Assembly: GCA_017544665.1 (NCBI GenBank) | Contig: JAFYDS010000150.1 | Location: 1-39,727, forward strand | DNA length: 39,727 bases | Source of the DNA: Clostridia bacterium | GTDB taxonomy: Bacteria; Bacillota; Clostridia; Oscillospirales; Acutalibacteraceae | Direction: 5' to 3' | Shown here: positions 9,134-17,200 of the stretch, one piece after another | Layout: each line of letters starts with the position of its first letter | How positions within the stretch are numbered: the stretch's first letter is position 1 | Notes under the pieces: model-generated | Seen by the model: only the letters and a program-made list of their open reading frames with translations | What the model was told of the DNA's origin: nothing | Databases searched by the model: none | Made by a program: the position numbers and the translations under genes

Positions 9134-9162
9134 TTGACTTTTGAGAACTTTACGATTATAAT
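9134..9162 (+). promoter_or_regulatory. Sigma-A promoter for the GH31 operon
   Basis: TTGACT (9134-9139), a 17-bp spacer, and TATAAT (9157-9162), about 34 bp before the GH31 start codon. Confidence 0.85.
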
Positions 9163-9195
9163 AAATAAGATAGCTTCTTTTCGGAGGTGCGAAGA

Positions 9196-11223
9196 ATGAT
9201 TACGTTTAAGCTGAAAAACAAAAGCTTCCGTATCCTGCGCGACGGGACGCCCATCTTCTCTTTGACAGAGGGCGCACGGATCGCGGAGGTCGCCAATATC
9301 GACGCGGACTATACGATGAGCCGCGGCAGCTTTGTTTTGAAAGAAAAGGTCGTCGGTCGCCGTCCGCTGTTCGTGGTGGATATGGTGCTCAAAGACGACG
9401 GCGTGCTGCTGGTTATGGACGAGGGCAAGCTGAAGCTCGAAACGCAGTATGACGGCGACCGGCTGAAGGTCACGCCGATCGGGCTGGGCATGTACGACAG
9501 GCTCTGGCTGCGCGTGCCCGCCGAATGGGATGAAGCCGTCTACGGCACGGGAGAAACCTTCAGCGAATTCAACCTGCGCGGCCACAAGAGCGACGTCTGG
9601 GTCAGCGAACACATCAACGCGATGCAGATCATGCGCAAGGTGGCGCAGATCGCGCTGCACATCAAACGGGACGACAAAAAGAAGAAGTTCGAGTCCTACG
9701 CGTCCTACTACGTCCAGCCGACCTATCTTTCCTCGCGCAAATACTTCTTCCATTCCGACGCGACCGCAATCTCGCGCTTCGACTTCACAGCGCCGACCGA
9801 GCACCGGCTCCAGATCGACCCGAACGCCGCATTCTATTTCGGCTTCGGCGACACGTTTGAAAAAGTGATGACCAACCTGACCGACCTCGTCGGGCGGCAG
9901 ATCCCGCTGCCCGCGTGGGTCCACGACGGCGAGATCCTCGGCGTCCAGGGCGGCACTCAGATCATGGATAAAAAGTTGCAGACCGCGCTCGAACACGACA
10001 TGAAGGTCGCCGGCGTCTGGATCCAGGACTGGGAGGGCCGCCGCGTCACCGCCGTCGGCAAACAGCTTTGCTGGAACTGGGAGTGGGACAAAGAGCTCTA
10101 CCCTGACCTCGACAAGCGCATCGCGTCCTACGGCGAACAGGGCGTTAAAATCCTCGGCTACTGCAACACCTTCCTCGCGGTCGAAAAGCCGCTTTACAAG
10201 ATCGCGTCCGAAAAAGGCTACTGCGTCAAGGACAAGAAGGGCGACGACTATCTCGTGACGATCACGACCTTCCCCGCGGCGATGGTCGATCTGACGAACC
10301 CCGACGCCTACGAATGGATCAAGGGCGTCATCAAGGAGAACCTGATCGGTTTCGGGCTTGTCGGCTGGATGGCGGACTTCGGCGAATATCTGCCGACGGA
10401 CTGCGTACTTTACAGCGGCGAGGACCCGTTTATCGTCCACAACACCTGGCCCGCCCTTTGGGCGAAGGTCAACCGCGAAGCGATCCGCGAGACCGGCAAC
10501 GAAGGCAAGATCATGTTCTTCACCCGCGCCGGCTATACCGATACCTGTAAATACTCCACGATGATGTGGAATGGCGACAACCACGTTGACTTTTCGGTCG
10601 ATCTCGGCTTGCCGTCCGTGATCCCGGCGATGCTGTCGCTGACCTGCTGCGGCTTCGGTCTGAGCCATTCCGATATCGGCGGCTACACGACCTTCTATAA
10701 CCTCAAACGCTCCGAAGAGCTGTTCATGCGCTGGTGCGAGATGAACGCGTTTTCTCCGCTGCTGCGCGGTCACGAGGGGCTCAACCCCGACCTCAACGCG
10801 CAGTTCGACGCGAGCGAGACCGTGCTGCGCCACGGCAAGTACATGAGCGAAAACCACGCGAAGCTGAAAGACTACCTGATGGCGGCGGAACGCTATAACA
10901 GCGAGACCGGCGTCGGCGTGGTGCGTCCGCTGTTCTTCTATTACGACGAGCCGCGCGCCTACAGCGAGCTGCACGAATACCTGCTCGGCAGAGACATTCT
11001 TGTCGCGCCCGTGCTCAAACAGGGCGCCATCACGCGCGAAGTGTACCTGCCGGAGGACAAGTGGATCCACGCGCCGACGGGCAGAGCGTTCGGCGGCGGC
11101 GTCCATGCCGTGGAAGCGCCGGTCGGGCAGATCCCGGTCTTCTACCGCGCCGACGCGGACGACAGCGTGAAAGCAATGATGCAGTCGCTCGTGTTCCCGA
11201 CGGAGGCTGACCTTCATGCTTGA
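9196..11223 (+). CDS. GH31 alpha-glycosidase, sulfoquinovosidase (YihQ)-like
   Basis: 675 residues from ATG 9196, 8 nt after CGGAGG; the GTG at 9187 overlaps that site and is rejected. It is a retaining GH31 enzyme, closest by motif to E. coli YihQ, which releases sulfoquinovose from its alpha-glycosides. Using my recollection of YihQ numbering, all positions align with a constant offset of 11. Nucleophile D405 is D394 (WMADFGEYLP), acid/base D472 is D461 (WNGD), Q262 is Q251, Q288 is Q277, W304 is W293 and Y508 is Y497. The sulfonate-binding R301, however, is Q290 (GKQLCWNW). No signal peptide, so it is expected in the cytoplasm. It overlaps the next gene by 8 bp, indicating one operon. The glycosidase call is firm; the sulfoquinovoside substrate is doubtful because of the R-to-Q change. 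Confidence 0.92.
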   Translation: MITFKLKNKSFRILRDGTPIFSLTEGARIAEVANIDADYTMSRGSFVLKEKVVGRRPLFVVDMVLKDDGVLLVMDEGKLKLETQYDGDRLKVTPIGLGMYDRLWLRVPAEWDEAVYGTGETFSEFNLRGHKSDVWVSEHINAMQIMRKVAQIALHIKRDDKKKKFESYASYYVQPTYLSSRKYFFHSDATAISRFDFTAPTEHRLQIDPNAAFYFGFGDTFEKVMTNLTDLVGRQIPLPAWVHDGEILGVQGGTQIMDKKLQTALEHDMKVAGVWIQDWEGRRVTAVGKQLCWNWEWDKELYPDLDKRIASYGEQGVKILGYCNTFLAVEKPLYKIASEKGYCVKDKKGDDYLVTITTFPAAMVDLTNPDAYEWIKGVIKENLIGFGLVGWMADFGEYLPTDCVLYSGEDPFIVHNTWPALWAKVNREAIRETGNEGKIMFFTRAGYTDTCKYSTMMWNGDNHVDFSVDLGLPSVIPAMLSLTCCGFGLSHSDIGGYTTFYNLKRSEELFMRWCEMNAFSPLLRGHEGLNPDLNAQFDASETVLRHGKYMSENHAKLKDYLMAAERYNSETGVGVVRPLFFYYDEPRAYSELHEYLLGRDILVAPVLKQGAITREVYLPEDKWIHAPTGRAFGGGVHAVEAPVGQIPVFYRADADDSVKAMMQSLVFPTEADLHA

Positions 11224-11881
11224 ACGACTGAATCAGGTGAATGACGTCCCGGTCGTCTCTGTATTTGACGACCGCTTCCGGACCTACGGCAAGGTGCTGA
11301 CCGGCTTCGACTTCGCGCCTCTGTGCCGTTATCTCGAGACGGAAACGCCGATTCCCGAAACGGGGAATATCTACGTTGCGTCCGATCCGGCGCTGGAAGC
11401 GATTTCCGTCTGCAAAGAGATCGAGACGACCGTTTACGGCAACATGCCGATCCAGGTCGGCTACTGCAACGGCAGAAACACGACCTACAACGGTTTCGAA
11501 TACCACAAGGGATCCGAGATCAACGTCGCCGCGACCGATTTGATGCTCGTCCTCGGCCACACGTGGCAAATCAAGGACAACTGCTTTTCTGTCGGCGGCG
11601 AGACCGTGTTCTTCGTCCCGCAGGGGACGGCGATCGAGCTGTATTCGACAACGCTGCATTTGTCTCCTTGCCGGGTGACGGATGCGGGCTTCCGCGCCGT
11701 CGTGATTCTGCCGCGCGGGACGAATACGCCGCTGGAAACAAGACCCGCCGACCCGACGGGCGAAGCGCGGCTGCTGCTGCAAAAAAACAAGTGGGTGCTC
11801 TCCCATCCCGACCGTGAACCGCTGATGAAGCAGGGCGCGTTTCCGGGGCTGATCGGAGAAAACAAAGAACTGCACTATTAA
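11216..11881 (+). CDS. DUF4867-like protein
   Basis: 221 residues. The ATG overlaps the GH31 stop (ATGCTTGA), so the two are translationally coupled. It has no signal or membrane segment. Visible features: a GYCNGRNTTYNGFEYHKGSE segment in the middle and alternating short strands with small polar turns, as in a cupin-like barrel. My recognition is DUF4867 (function unknown), from overall pattern rather than a search. Its place between a glycosidase and a sugar isomerase suggests a role on the released sugar, such as an epimerase, mutarotase or binding protein. That is inference from context. Confidence 0.7.
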   Translation: MLERLNQVNDVPVVSVFDDRFRTYGKVLTGFDFAPLCRYLETETPIPETGNIYVASDPALEAISVCKEIETTVYGNMPIQVGYCNGRNTTYNGFEYHKGSEINVAATDLMLVLGHTWQIKDNCFSVGGETVFFVPQGTAIELYSTTLHLSPCRVTDAGFRAVVILPRGTNTPLETRPADPTGEARLLLQKNKWVLSHPDREPLMKQGAFPGLIGENKELHY

Positions 11882-11895
11882 GGAGGCGGATTTCT

Positions 11896-13230
11896 ATGTC
11901 CTTCCAACTAGCCTACATCCCCATCGGCGTGCCGACGTTCCATCTGGAGTCGGCGCAGAAAGCCTTTGACGATTCCGTCGCTCTGCTCAAAGGGATCGAT
12001 CCGTCCGTCAAAACGCCGGACAAAATGCTGCTCTCGCTCGACAAGCTGAACGCGTTTCTCGACACGATCGATCCCGATCTTGTGGTCGTCCAGAATGTCA
12101 CGTTCGCCAACGCTGCCTATATGAGCGCGGTGCTGCGCCGCTTCTCGTGTCCCGTCCTCCTCTGGACGCTGCGCGAACCGGTGATCGACGGCGGCCGCCT
12201 GCGCCTCAATTCCCTGACCGGCGCTTACTCCGCCGCGAACATCATGCGTGCCTGCGGCAGACGTTTCGCCTATGTGTTCGGCGCGCCTGCGGAAGAGGAC
12301 GTGCAGCGCAAGATCGCGGCCGTTGTTGCGGCGGCGAAAATCAAAAAGCAGCTGCGCGCGCTGACGCTGCTGCAGATCGGGCACACGCCGGAGGGCTTCG
12401 GCTTCGGGCGGGGACTGGACGCGGAGCTGCTGTCGGTGTTCGGCGTCAACCTCAAGTCGATCGAAGCGCGCGAGTTGATCAACAAAGCGAAGACCTACAC
12501 CGACGACGAGATCGCGTCCTATCTTGACAACGCGAGAACCCGGATCGTCGGACTGGATAAGACGCCCGATAAAAACAAGCTGGACTTTGCCCGGCTCTAT
12601 AAGGCGTATGACGAATACGTGAAAGAGAATCATATCGGTGCGGTGTCCAGCCGCTGCTGGCCGGACTTCTTCGTCGATTTCGGGACGCCTGTCTGCGCGG
12701 TGCTCGCGATGCTCGGCGACAACGGCGTGCCCGCCTCTTGCGAAGCGGACGCCTACGGCGCGCTGTCGATGTATATCGGCCAGCACCTCAGCGGCAAGCC
12801 GACCTTCTTCGGCGACCCTGTCTCGCTCGACGAGGGCGAGAATACCATCACGTTCTGGCACTGCGGGACGGCGGCGTGCTCGCTCGCGCGGGAAGACACC
12901 GGCGCGGTCTGCGACGTCCACTGCAACCGCAAGATCGGCCCGACGCTGGACTTCGGCTGCAAAGCGGTGCCCGCGGTGACGGTGTTCCGGATCGGCCGCG
13001 AGCCGGACGGCAGTGTGCGCTTCTTCGTCTGCAAGGGCGAAGCGCTCGACAAGCCCAAGCAATTCAACGGTACGTCCATCGTGGTCAAAACCGAATGGGA
13101 CAGCAAGCAGATCGTGGAGAGGAGCGTCAAAAACGGCTGGGAGCCGCACTTCGTCGTCGTGATGGACGACGTGAAGGAACCCCTCCTCGCGCTGGCAGAT
13201 ATGCTGGATATCCCGGTGGAAGAGTATTGA
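11896..13230 (+). CDS. L-fucose isomerase-like sugar isomerase (COG2407 type)
   Basis: 444 residues from ATG 11896; AGGAGG (11881-11886) overlaps the stop codon of the upstream gene. It resembles the L-fucose/L-arabinose isomerase fold. The likely metal-binding and catalytic acids are E283 (CEADAYGA), D307 (FFGDP) and H322 (FWHCG). N-terminal Rossmann-like domains include VVVQNVTFAN and VLLWTLREP. Such enzymes interconvert aldoses and ketoses through an enediol with Mn2+. As the third gene of the operon it presumably isomerises the sugar freed by the GH31 enzyme. In Firmicutes sulfoquinovose clusters an isomerase makes 6-deoxy-6-sulfofructose, but no sulfofructose transaldolase or kinase/aldolase is in this window, so the product is unproven. 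Confidence 0.82.
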   Translation: MSFQLAYIPIGVPTFHLESAQKAFDDSVALLKGIDPSVKTPDKMLLSLDKLNAFLDTIDPDLVVVQNVTFANAAYMSAVLRRFSCPVLLWTLREPVIDGGRLRLNSLTGAYSAANIMRACGRRFAYVFGAPAEEDVQRKIAAVVAAAKIKKQLRALTLLQIGHTPEGFGFGRGLDAELLSVFGVNLKSIEARELINKAKTYTDDEIASYLDNARTRIVGLDKTPDKNKLDFARLYKAYDEYVKENHIGAVSSRCWPDFFVDFGTPVCAVLAMLGDNGVPASCEADAYGALSMYIGQHLSGKPTFFGDPVSLDEGENTITFWHCGTAACSLAREDTGAVCDVHCNRKIGPTLDFGCKAVPAVTVFRIGREPDGSVRFFVCKGEALDKPKQFNGTSIVVKTEWDSKQIVERSVKNGWEPHFVVVMDDVKEPLLALADMLDIPVEEY

Positions 13231-13252
13231 GCAAGATCTGAAGCTAAAAAAA

Positions 13253-13278
13253 ACCGGCGCGGGACGCCGGTATTCTTT
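13253..13278 (+). terminator. Terminator after the GH31 operon
   Basis: ACCGGCG (13253-13259), loop CGGGA, and CGCCGGT (13265-13271), followed by a short T-rich run (attcttt). The weak U tract may allow some read-through into the acetyltransferase gene. Confidence 0.65.
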
Positions 13279-13301
13279 CGGAAAAGAAAGGGGAACGGGG
13301 C

Positions 13302-13709
13302 ATGGGAGAAATCACCTATCGAACCACACACGAATTCCGGCAGGAAGATCTGCAGCGGCTGTTTTTGTCGGTTGAGTGGTCGTCCGGGCATTACCCGGAA
13401 AAGCTGGTCAAGGCGATGCGGAACTTCGCGTCGGTCGATTCCGCCTGGGACGGCGAAACGCTGGTCGGGCTGATCTGCGCGATGGATGACGGGATCATGA
13501 CAGCCTATATTCATTATCTTCTGGTGGATCCGCGCTATCAGGGACGGGGCATCGGCAAACAGCTTGTCGCAAAGATGAAGGAACGCTACAAGGACTATCT
13601 GCGCATCGTTGTCGTCGCCTATGACGAAGAAATCGGCTTTTATGAAAACAGCGGGTTTGAAAAGGCGTCGCACGCCAGCCCGATGTTTATCACCTCGCTT
13701 TGGACATAA
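13302..13709 (+). CDS. GNAT family N-acetyltransferase
   Basis: 135 residues. It has the acetyl-CoA-binding loop of the Gcn5-related fold (PRYQGRGIGKQL), a preceding strand (IHYLLVD) and a C-terminal YDEEIGFYENSGF segment, where the Asn/Tyr usually helps catalysis. These enzymes move an acetyl group from acetyl-CoA to an amine; the acceptor cannot be read from sequence. The ATG at 13302 follows a G-rich site (AAGGGGAACGGGG). It lies between two hairpins and is probably a single-gene unit. Confidence 0.85.
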   Translation: MGEITYRTTHEFRQEDLQRLFLSVEWSSGHYPEKLVKAMRNFASVDSAWDGETLVGLICAMDDGIMTAYIHYLLVDPRYQGRGIGKQLVAKMKERYKDYLRIVVVAYDEEIGFYENSGFEKASHASPMFITSLWT

Positions 13710-13723
13710 CAGTCCGGTAAGCA

Positions 13724-13757
13724 TAAAAAAAGACAGCCTGCGGGCTGTCTTTTTTTG
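13724..13757. terminator. Bidirectional terminator
   Basis: AGACAGCC (13731-13738), loop TGCG, and GGCTGTCT (13743-13750), with A7 before and T7 or more after. It separates convergent genes ending at 13709 and 13767. Confidence 0.93.
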
Positions 13758-13766
13758 TTTGTATGA

Positions 13767-16208
13767 TCAGATCGCCTTCATCAGCGCCGGCAGCTTCGCG
13801 ATCGCGGAAGGAATGCCCTTGAGCAGCTTGCCCAGACCCTTCGCGGACGACGTGTCGTCGTTGAGAATGTCGAGCAGACCCTGCGCCATGTCCTCGGTGA
13901 AGACGCCCATCGACATCGCGATGAAGTTGCGGATCGGGATCTGCAGCGCCATCGCGGCAAGCATCTTGCCGTCGCCGTTTTCGGCGGAGCCGAACTTGCT
14001 CATCGCGCCGGAGATCAGCTTGCAGATGCGGCCGCCCCACTTGGTGTCCTGCGCGTCGTGCAGGCAGCAGTAGATGTCGATCGGCTTGCGCGGGTCGCGC
14101 TCGTCCGCCGGCAGTTCGCCGTACAGTGCGGCAAAATCAGCGCGGCTGATGTTCGCGACGTCGTCGTAATACGCCGGGGCGCTCTCACGGTAGTCGGGGA
14201 TCTCACAAGCTTCCGCCTTGACAGTCAGCGTCGCCTGGAGCTTGATGTCGCGCGAGGAGGCGCCGACGAGAATATCAAACTTGCCGGCCTCCACACACCA
14301 GTCGTTGGTGTTGACGTTGAAGAACGCAAACGCGCGCTTGTCGAGCGTGAGGGCGATCTCCTTGCTTTCACCCGGCGCGAGCCAGACCTTCCGGAAGCCC
14401 TTGAGCTCCTGCACGGGGCGGAAGATCGTGCTTTCCAGATCGGCAACATAGAGCTGCGCGATCTCGGCGCCGGCAACGTCGCCCGTGTTCGTCACTTTGA
14501 AGGTGACCGTGAGGGTGTCGCCGTCGTTGATCGTCTTCTTGGAAAGTTTGAGGTCGCTGTATTCGAACGTCGTGTAGGACAGACCGTGACCGAACGGGAA
14601 AAGGACGTCCTTTTTCGCCGTGTCGTAATAGCGGTAGCCGAGATAGATCGACTCGCGGTGTTCGCTCGTGACCGGACCGCCGGGATAGTTCCCGTAGGTC
14701 GGGTTGTCGCTGAACGAGAGGGGATAGGTCTCGATCGTTTTGCCGCTCGGGTTGACTTCGCCCGTGAGGATGCGCGCGACCGCCGCGCCGCCCGCTTCGC
14801 CGCCGAGACCGGAATTGAGGAGCCCCTTGACTTCGCTCAGCCACGGCATCTCAACAACGCTGCCGCCGGCGAGCACCACGACGGTGTTCGGGTTCGCCTT
14901 CGCGACTTCGAGGATCAGCGTGTTGTGGCAATTCGGCATCCGGATGTCCTCGCGGTCATAGCCTTCGCCTTCGAATTCTTCGGTGAGGCCCGCGAACACA
15001 ACCGCGACGTCGGCGGCTTTCGCCTGCCGGACCGCCTCAGCGATCAGCGCGTCGTCCACCACGTCTCTGCCCTTACTGTAGCCCTTGGCGTAGGTGAAGT
15101 TCACGCCGCGTTTGCCGAGCTCCCAGTAGGCGTTGTCGATCTGGAACGGGTTGACGACCGAGGAGCCTGCGCCCTGATAGCGCGGGAACTTCGCCATTTC
15201 GCCGATCACGGCGATCTTTGCGCCTTTTTTGAGCGGCAGGATATTGTCGTCGTTCTTGAGCAGCTGCATCGACTGTTCCGCGACCTCCTGCGCGAGCGCG
15301 TGGTGCGCCGCCTGGTCGAAGGTGTGATCGGTTTCCAGCTGCGGCTTGCTCTTCATGATAAGAGCGACGACGTTATCGACCGCCGCGTCGAGCACATCCA
15401 TCGGCAGCTCGCCGTTTTCGACAGCGGCAAGGATCTTCTTTTCGTTGTAATCGCCGCTCGAGGGCATCTCCAGATCGGTACCGGCCTTCAGACCCGGTAC
15501 GCGGTCCACCGAGGCGCCCCAGTCGGTGATGAACAGCCCTTCAAAGCCCCATTCACCGCGGGCGATCTCCTGCTGGAGATGGACCTGCTCGGAGCCGTAC
15601 AGACCGTTGACGCGGTTGTAGCAGTTCATGATCGTCCAGGGCTGTCCTTCTTTGACGGCGATCTCAAACGCCGTGAGATACAGCTCGCGCAGCGCGCGCT
15701 CGTCAACGATCTCGTCCACGACCATGCGGAACGCCTCCTGGCTGTTGCAGGCGAAGTGCTTGAGCGACGCGCCGACGCCCATGCTCTGCACGCCGTTGAT
15801 CCACGCCGCGGCGCATTTGCCGGACAGATAGGGATCTTCCGAGAAATACTCGAAGTTTCTGCCGCAGGTCGGGGCGCGCTTGATGTTCGTGCCGGGGCCG
15901 AGGAGGACGGACACCTTCTCTTTGAGGCATTCTTCGCCGAGCGCCTTGCCTTCACGGACGATCAGGTCGGGGTCCCACGAGCAGCCGAGCGTGGCGGAGT
16001 TCGGGAACGCCGTCGCGGGGTAGGAGTTGCCGAGACCGACGCCGTCCGCGTTCGGGTTTTGCTTGCGCAGCCCGTTCGGACCGTCGGTGACCATGATCTG
16101 CGGCAGGCCGAGCGCCTCGTCCGCCTCCAGATGCCAGTAATCAAAGCCGGAAACAAATTTCGCTTTCTGCTGCAGCGTCATCTTTGCAACGATTTCGGGA
16201 TATTTCAT
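13767..16208 (-). CDS. GH3 beta-glucosidase-type glycosidase with C-terminal extension
   Basis: 813 residues; the ATG lies 8 nt after AAGGAG. It is a family GH3 enzyme: an N-terminal TIM barrel with TDGPNGLR (41-48), GPGTNIKR, KHFACN (150-155), and the nucleophile D229 in FITDWGAS. Next comes the alpha/beta sandwich with EGEGYDRE, where the general acid usually lies, and a fibronectin-III-like domain (about 590-690, VTNTGDVAGAEIAQLYV). There is no signal peptide, so it should act in the cytoplasm. The last ~120 residues (CEIPDYRES to the end) form an extra region beyond the Fn3-like domain. It is divergent from an AraC-type regulator that may control it. The substrate is most likely a beta-glucoside or beta-xyloside, not decidable here. 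Confidence 0.92.
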   Translation of the reverse strand: MKYPEIVAKMTLQQKAKFVSGFDYWHLEADEALGLPQIMVTDGPNGLRKQNPNADGVGLGNSYPATAFPNSATLGCSWDPDLIVREGKALGEECLKEKVSVLLGPGTNIKRAPTCGRNFEYFSEDPYLSGKCAAAWINGVQSMGVGASLKHFACNSQEAFRMVVDEIVDERALRELYLTAFEIAVKEGQPWTIMNCYNRVNGLYGSEQVHLQQEIARGEWGFEGLFITDWGASVDRVPGLKAGTDLEMPSSGDYNEKKILAAVENGELPMDVLDAAVDNVVALIMKSKPQLETDHTFDQAAHHALAQEVAEQSMQLLKNDDNILPLKKGAKIAVIGEMAKFPRYQGAGSSVVNPFQIDNAYWELGKRGVNFTYAKGYSKGRDVVDDALIAEAVRQAKAADVAVVFAGLTEEFEGEGYDREDIRMPNCHNTLILEVAKANPNTVVVLAGGSVVEMPWLSEVKGLLNSGLGGEAGGAAVARILTGEVNPSGKTIETYPLSFSDNPTYGNYPGGPVTSEHRESIYLGYRYYDTAKKDVLFPFGHGLSYTTFEYSDLKLSKKTINDGDTLTVTFKVTNTGDVAGAEIAQLYVADLESTIFRPVQELKGFRKVWLAPGESKEIALTLDKRAFAFFNVNTNDWCVEAGKFDILVGASSRDIKLQATLTVKAEACEIPDYRESAPAYYDDVANISRADFAALYGELPADERDPRKPIDIYCCLHDAQDTKWGGRICKLISGAMSKFGSAENGDGKMLAAMALQIPIRNFIAMSMGVFTEDMAQGLLDILNDDTSSAKGLGKLLKGIPSAIAKLPALMKAI

Positions 16209-16296
16209 AATGCTGTCTCCTTTTCTCGGCGCAGGGGCGCCGGTTTCTTCAGTTTCTATTGTAATGGGAGAACCTGAAAAAAGATATAAAAAAACC

Positions 16297-16308
16297 GCTA
16301 TTTATAGC
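16297..16308. promoter_or_regulatory. Small palindrome between GH3 and araC-type gene
   Basis: GCTAT-TT-ATAGC in the 155-bp divergent intergenic region, just upstream of the regulator's -35. It could be an operator, but it is short and unproven. A TACAAT at 16258-16263 on the minus strand may be the GH3 -10; no good -35 was seen. Confidence 0.35.
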
Positions 16309-16317
16309 AAAATTCCG

Positions 16318-16346
16318 TTGTCTTTTTTGAAAAAGCGTGCTATACT
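16318..16346 (+). promoter_or_regulatory. Promoter for the AraC-type regulator
   Basis: TTGTCT (16318-16323), 17 bp, TATACT (16341-16346), 18 bp before the start codon at 16364. Confidence 0.65.
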
Positions 16347-16363
16347 GTGACGGGGTGATCAAA

Positions 16364-17143
16364 ATGAAAGAGACGACCGTACCGTCGATTTCCGTATTGG
16401 AACAAAGCGACCTGTTTTTTCAGCGCGAGAGCGGGCAAACGCACACGCCCTACGAGACCGAGCAGCTCTTTTACGGCTGTATCCGCGACGGCGAAGTGGA
16501 GCGCGTGGAGCAGCTGATGCATGCCCTGCTGCAGCAGACCGTTGTGGCGGGCAGGCTGTCCGCCGACCCGCTGCGGCAGATGCAGTACTGGGCGATCTGC
16601 TGTATCACGCTCGCGACGCGCTGCGCCATTCAGGGCGGACTGGACGAAACAACGGCGTTCAACTGCTCCGATGAAAGCATCCTGCAGATCGACCGGATGC
16701 GTGACCCGCAGGAGATCCTGCGCTATCTGCAGTCGCTCTGTCTCCAGTTTACGGCGCTGGTGCGCGAAAGCCGGCTGCGCCGCGACGCCCCGCAGGCGGT
16801 GCGCAAATGTATGCACCTGATCGAAACGAATCTCCACGGCAAGCTGACCGCTGCTTTTCTGGCAAAAGCGTGCGCTCTGTCGCCGGACTATCTGTGCGCC
16901 CTATTTAAGAAGCACGTCGGCATGCCGCTGAACGCCTACATCCGTACGCGCAGACTGAGCGCCGCGCGGTCGCTGCTGCGGACCGATAAGAGCCTGTCCG
17001 AGATCGCGTATGACCTCGGCTTCTGCTCGGAAAGCTACTTTATCCGCTGCTATAAGGCACAGTTCGGCGTTACGCCGCGGCTGGACCGCGAAAAGCTGCA
17101 GCCGCTGTTCGAAAGCGCGCTTGACTTTCCGGCGGAATCGTGA
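16364..17143 (+). CDS. AraC family transcriptional regulator
   Basis: 259 residues from ATG 16364, which follows GGGGTGA; an in-frame GTG at 16337 lies upstream of the -10 box and is rejected. The C-terminal ~100 residues carry the double helix-turn-helix of AraC/XylS regulators: LTAAFLAKACALSPDYLCAL, then the second helix pair LSEIAYDLGFCSESYFIRCY followed by FGVTP. The N-terminal ~150 residues are helical and do not look like the usual AraC cupin, so the ligand is unknown. It is divergent from the GH3 gene, a typical arrangement for a regulator of glycoside use. Confidence 0.88.
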   Translation: MKETTVPSISVLEQSDLFFQRESGQTHTPYETEQLFYGCIRDGEVERVEQLMHALLQQTVVAGRLSADPLRQMQYWAICCITLATRCAIQGGLDETTAFNCSDESILQIDRMRDPQEILRYLQSLCLQFTALVRESRLRRDAPQAVRKCMHLIETNLHGKLTAAFLAKACALSPDYLCALFKKHVGMPLNAYIRTRRLSAARSLLRTDKSLSEIAYDLGFCSESYFIRCYKAQFGVTPRLDREKLQPLFESALDFPAES

Positions 17144-17149
17144 TACAAT
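17121..17149 (+). promoter_or_regulatory. Promoter for the Crp/Fnr-ABC operon
   Basis: TTGACT (17121-17126), 17 bp, TACAAT (17144-17149). The box pair lies in the 3' end of the araC-type gene, so the ABC operon has its own start of transcription. Confidence 0.8.
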
Positions 17150-17167
17150 CCGTCTATGTAAGCGGAT

Positions 17168-17183
17168 GGATCCATATGGATCC
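17168..17183. promoter_or_regulatory. 16-bp perfect palindrome, candidate operator
   Basis: GGATCCATATGGATCC, about 20-35 bp after the -10 box and before the ribosome site of the Crp/Fnr gene. Its position suits repression of the operon, possibly by its own product, though it is not a classic TGTGA-N6-TCACA site. Confidence 0.5.
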
Positions 17184-17200
17184 GGGAAAAGAGGAACGCT

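Noticed and set aside
9106-11217. Long minus-strand open frame of about 700 codons
   Set aside because: Antisense to the GH31 gene, which has clear motifs, a promoter and a ribosome site. The antisense product has no recognisable domain; such frames arise from GC-rich codon use.
14058-16277. Long plus-strand open frame
   Set aside because: Antisense to the GH3 gene, with no motif or ribosome site and an Arg/Asp/Val-rich composition typical of shadow frames.
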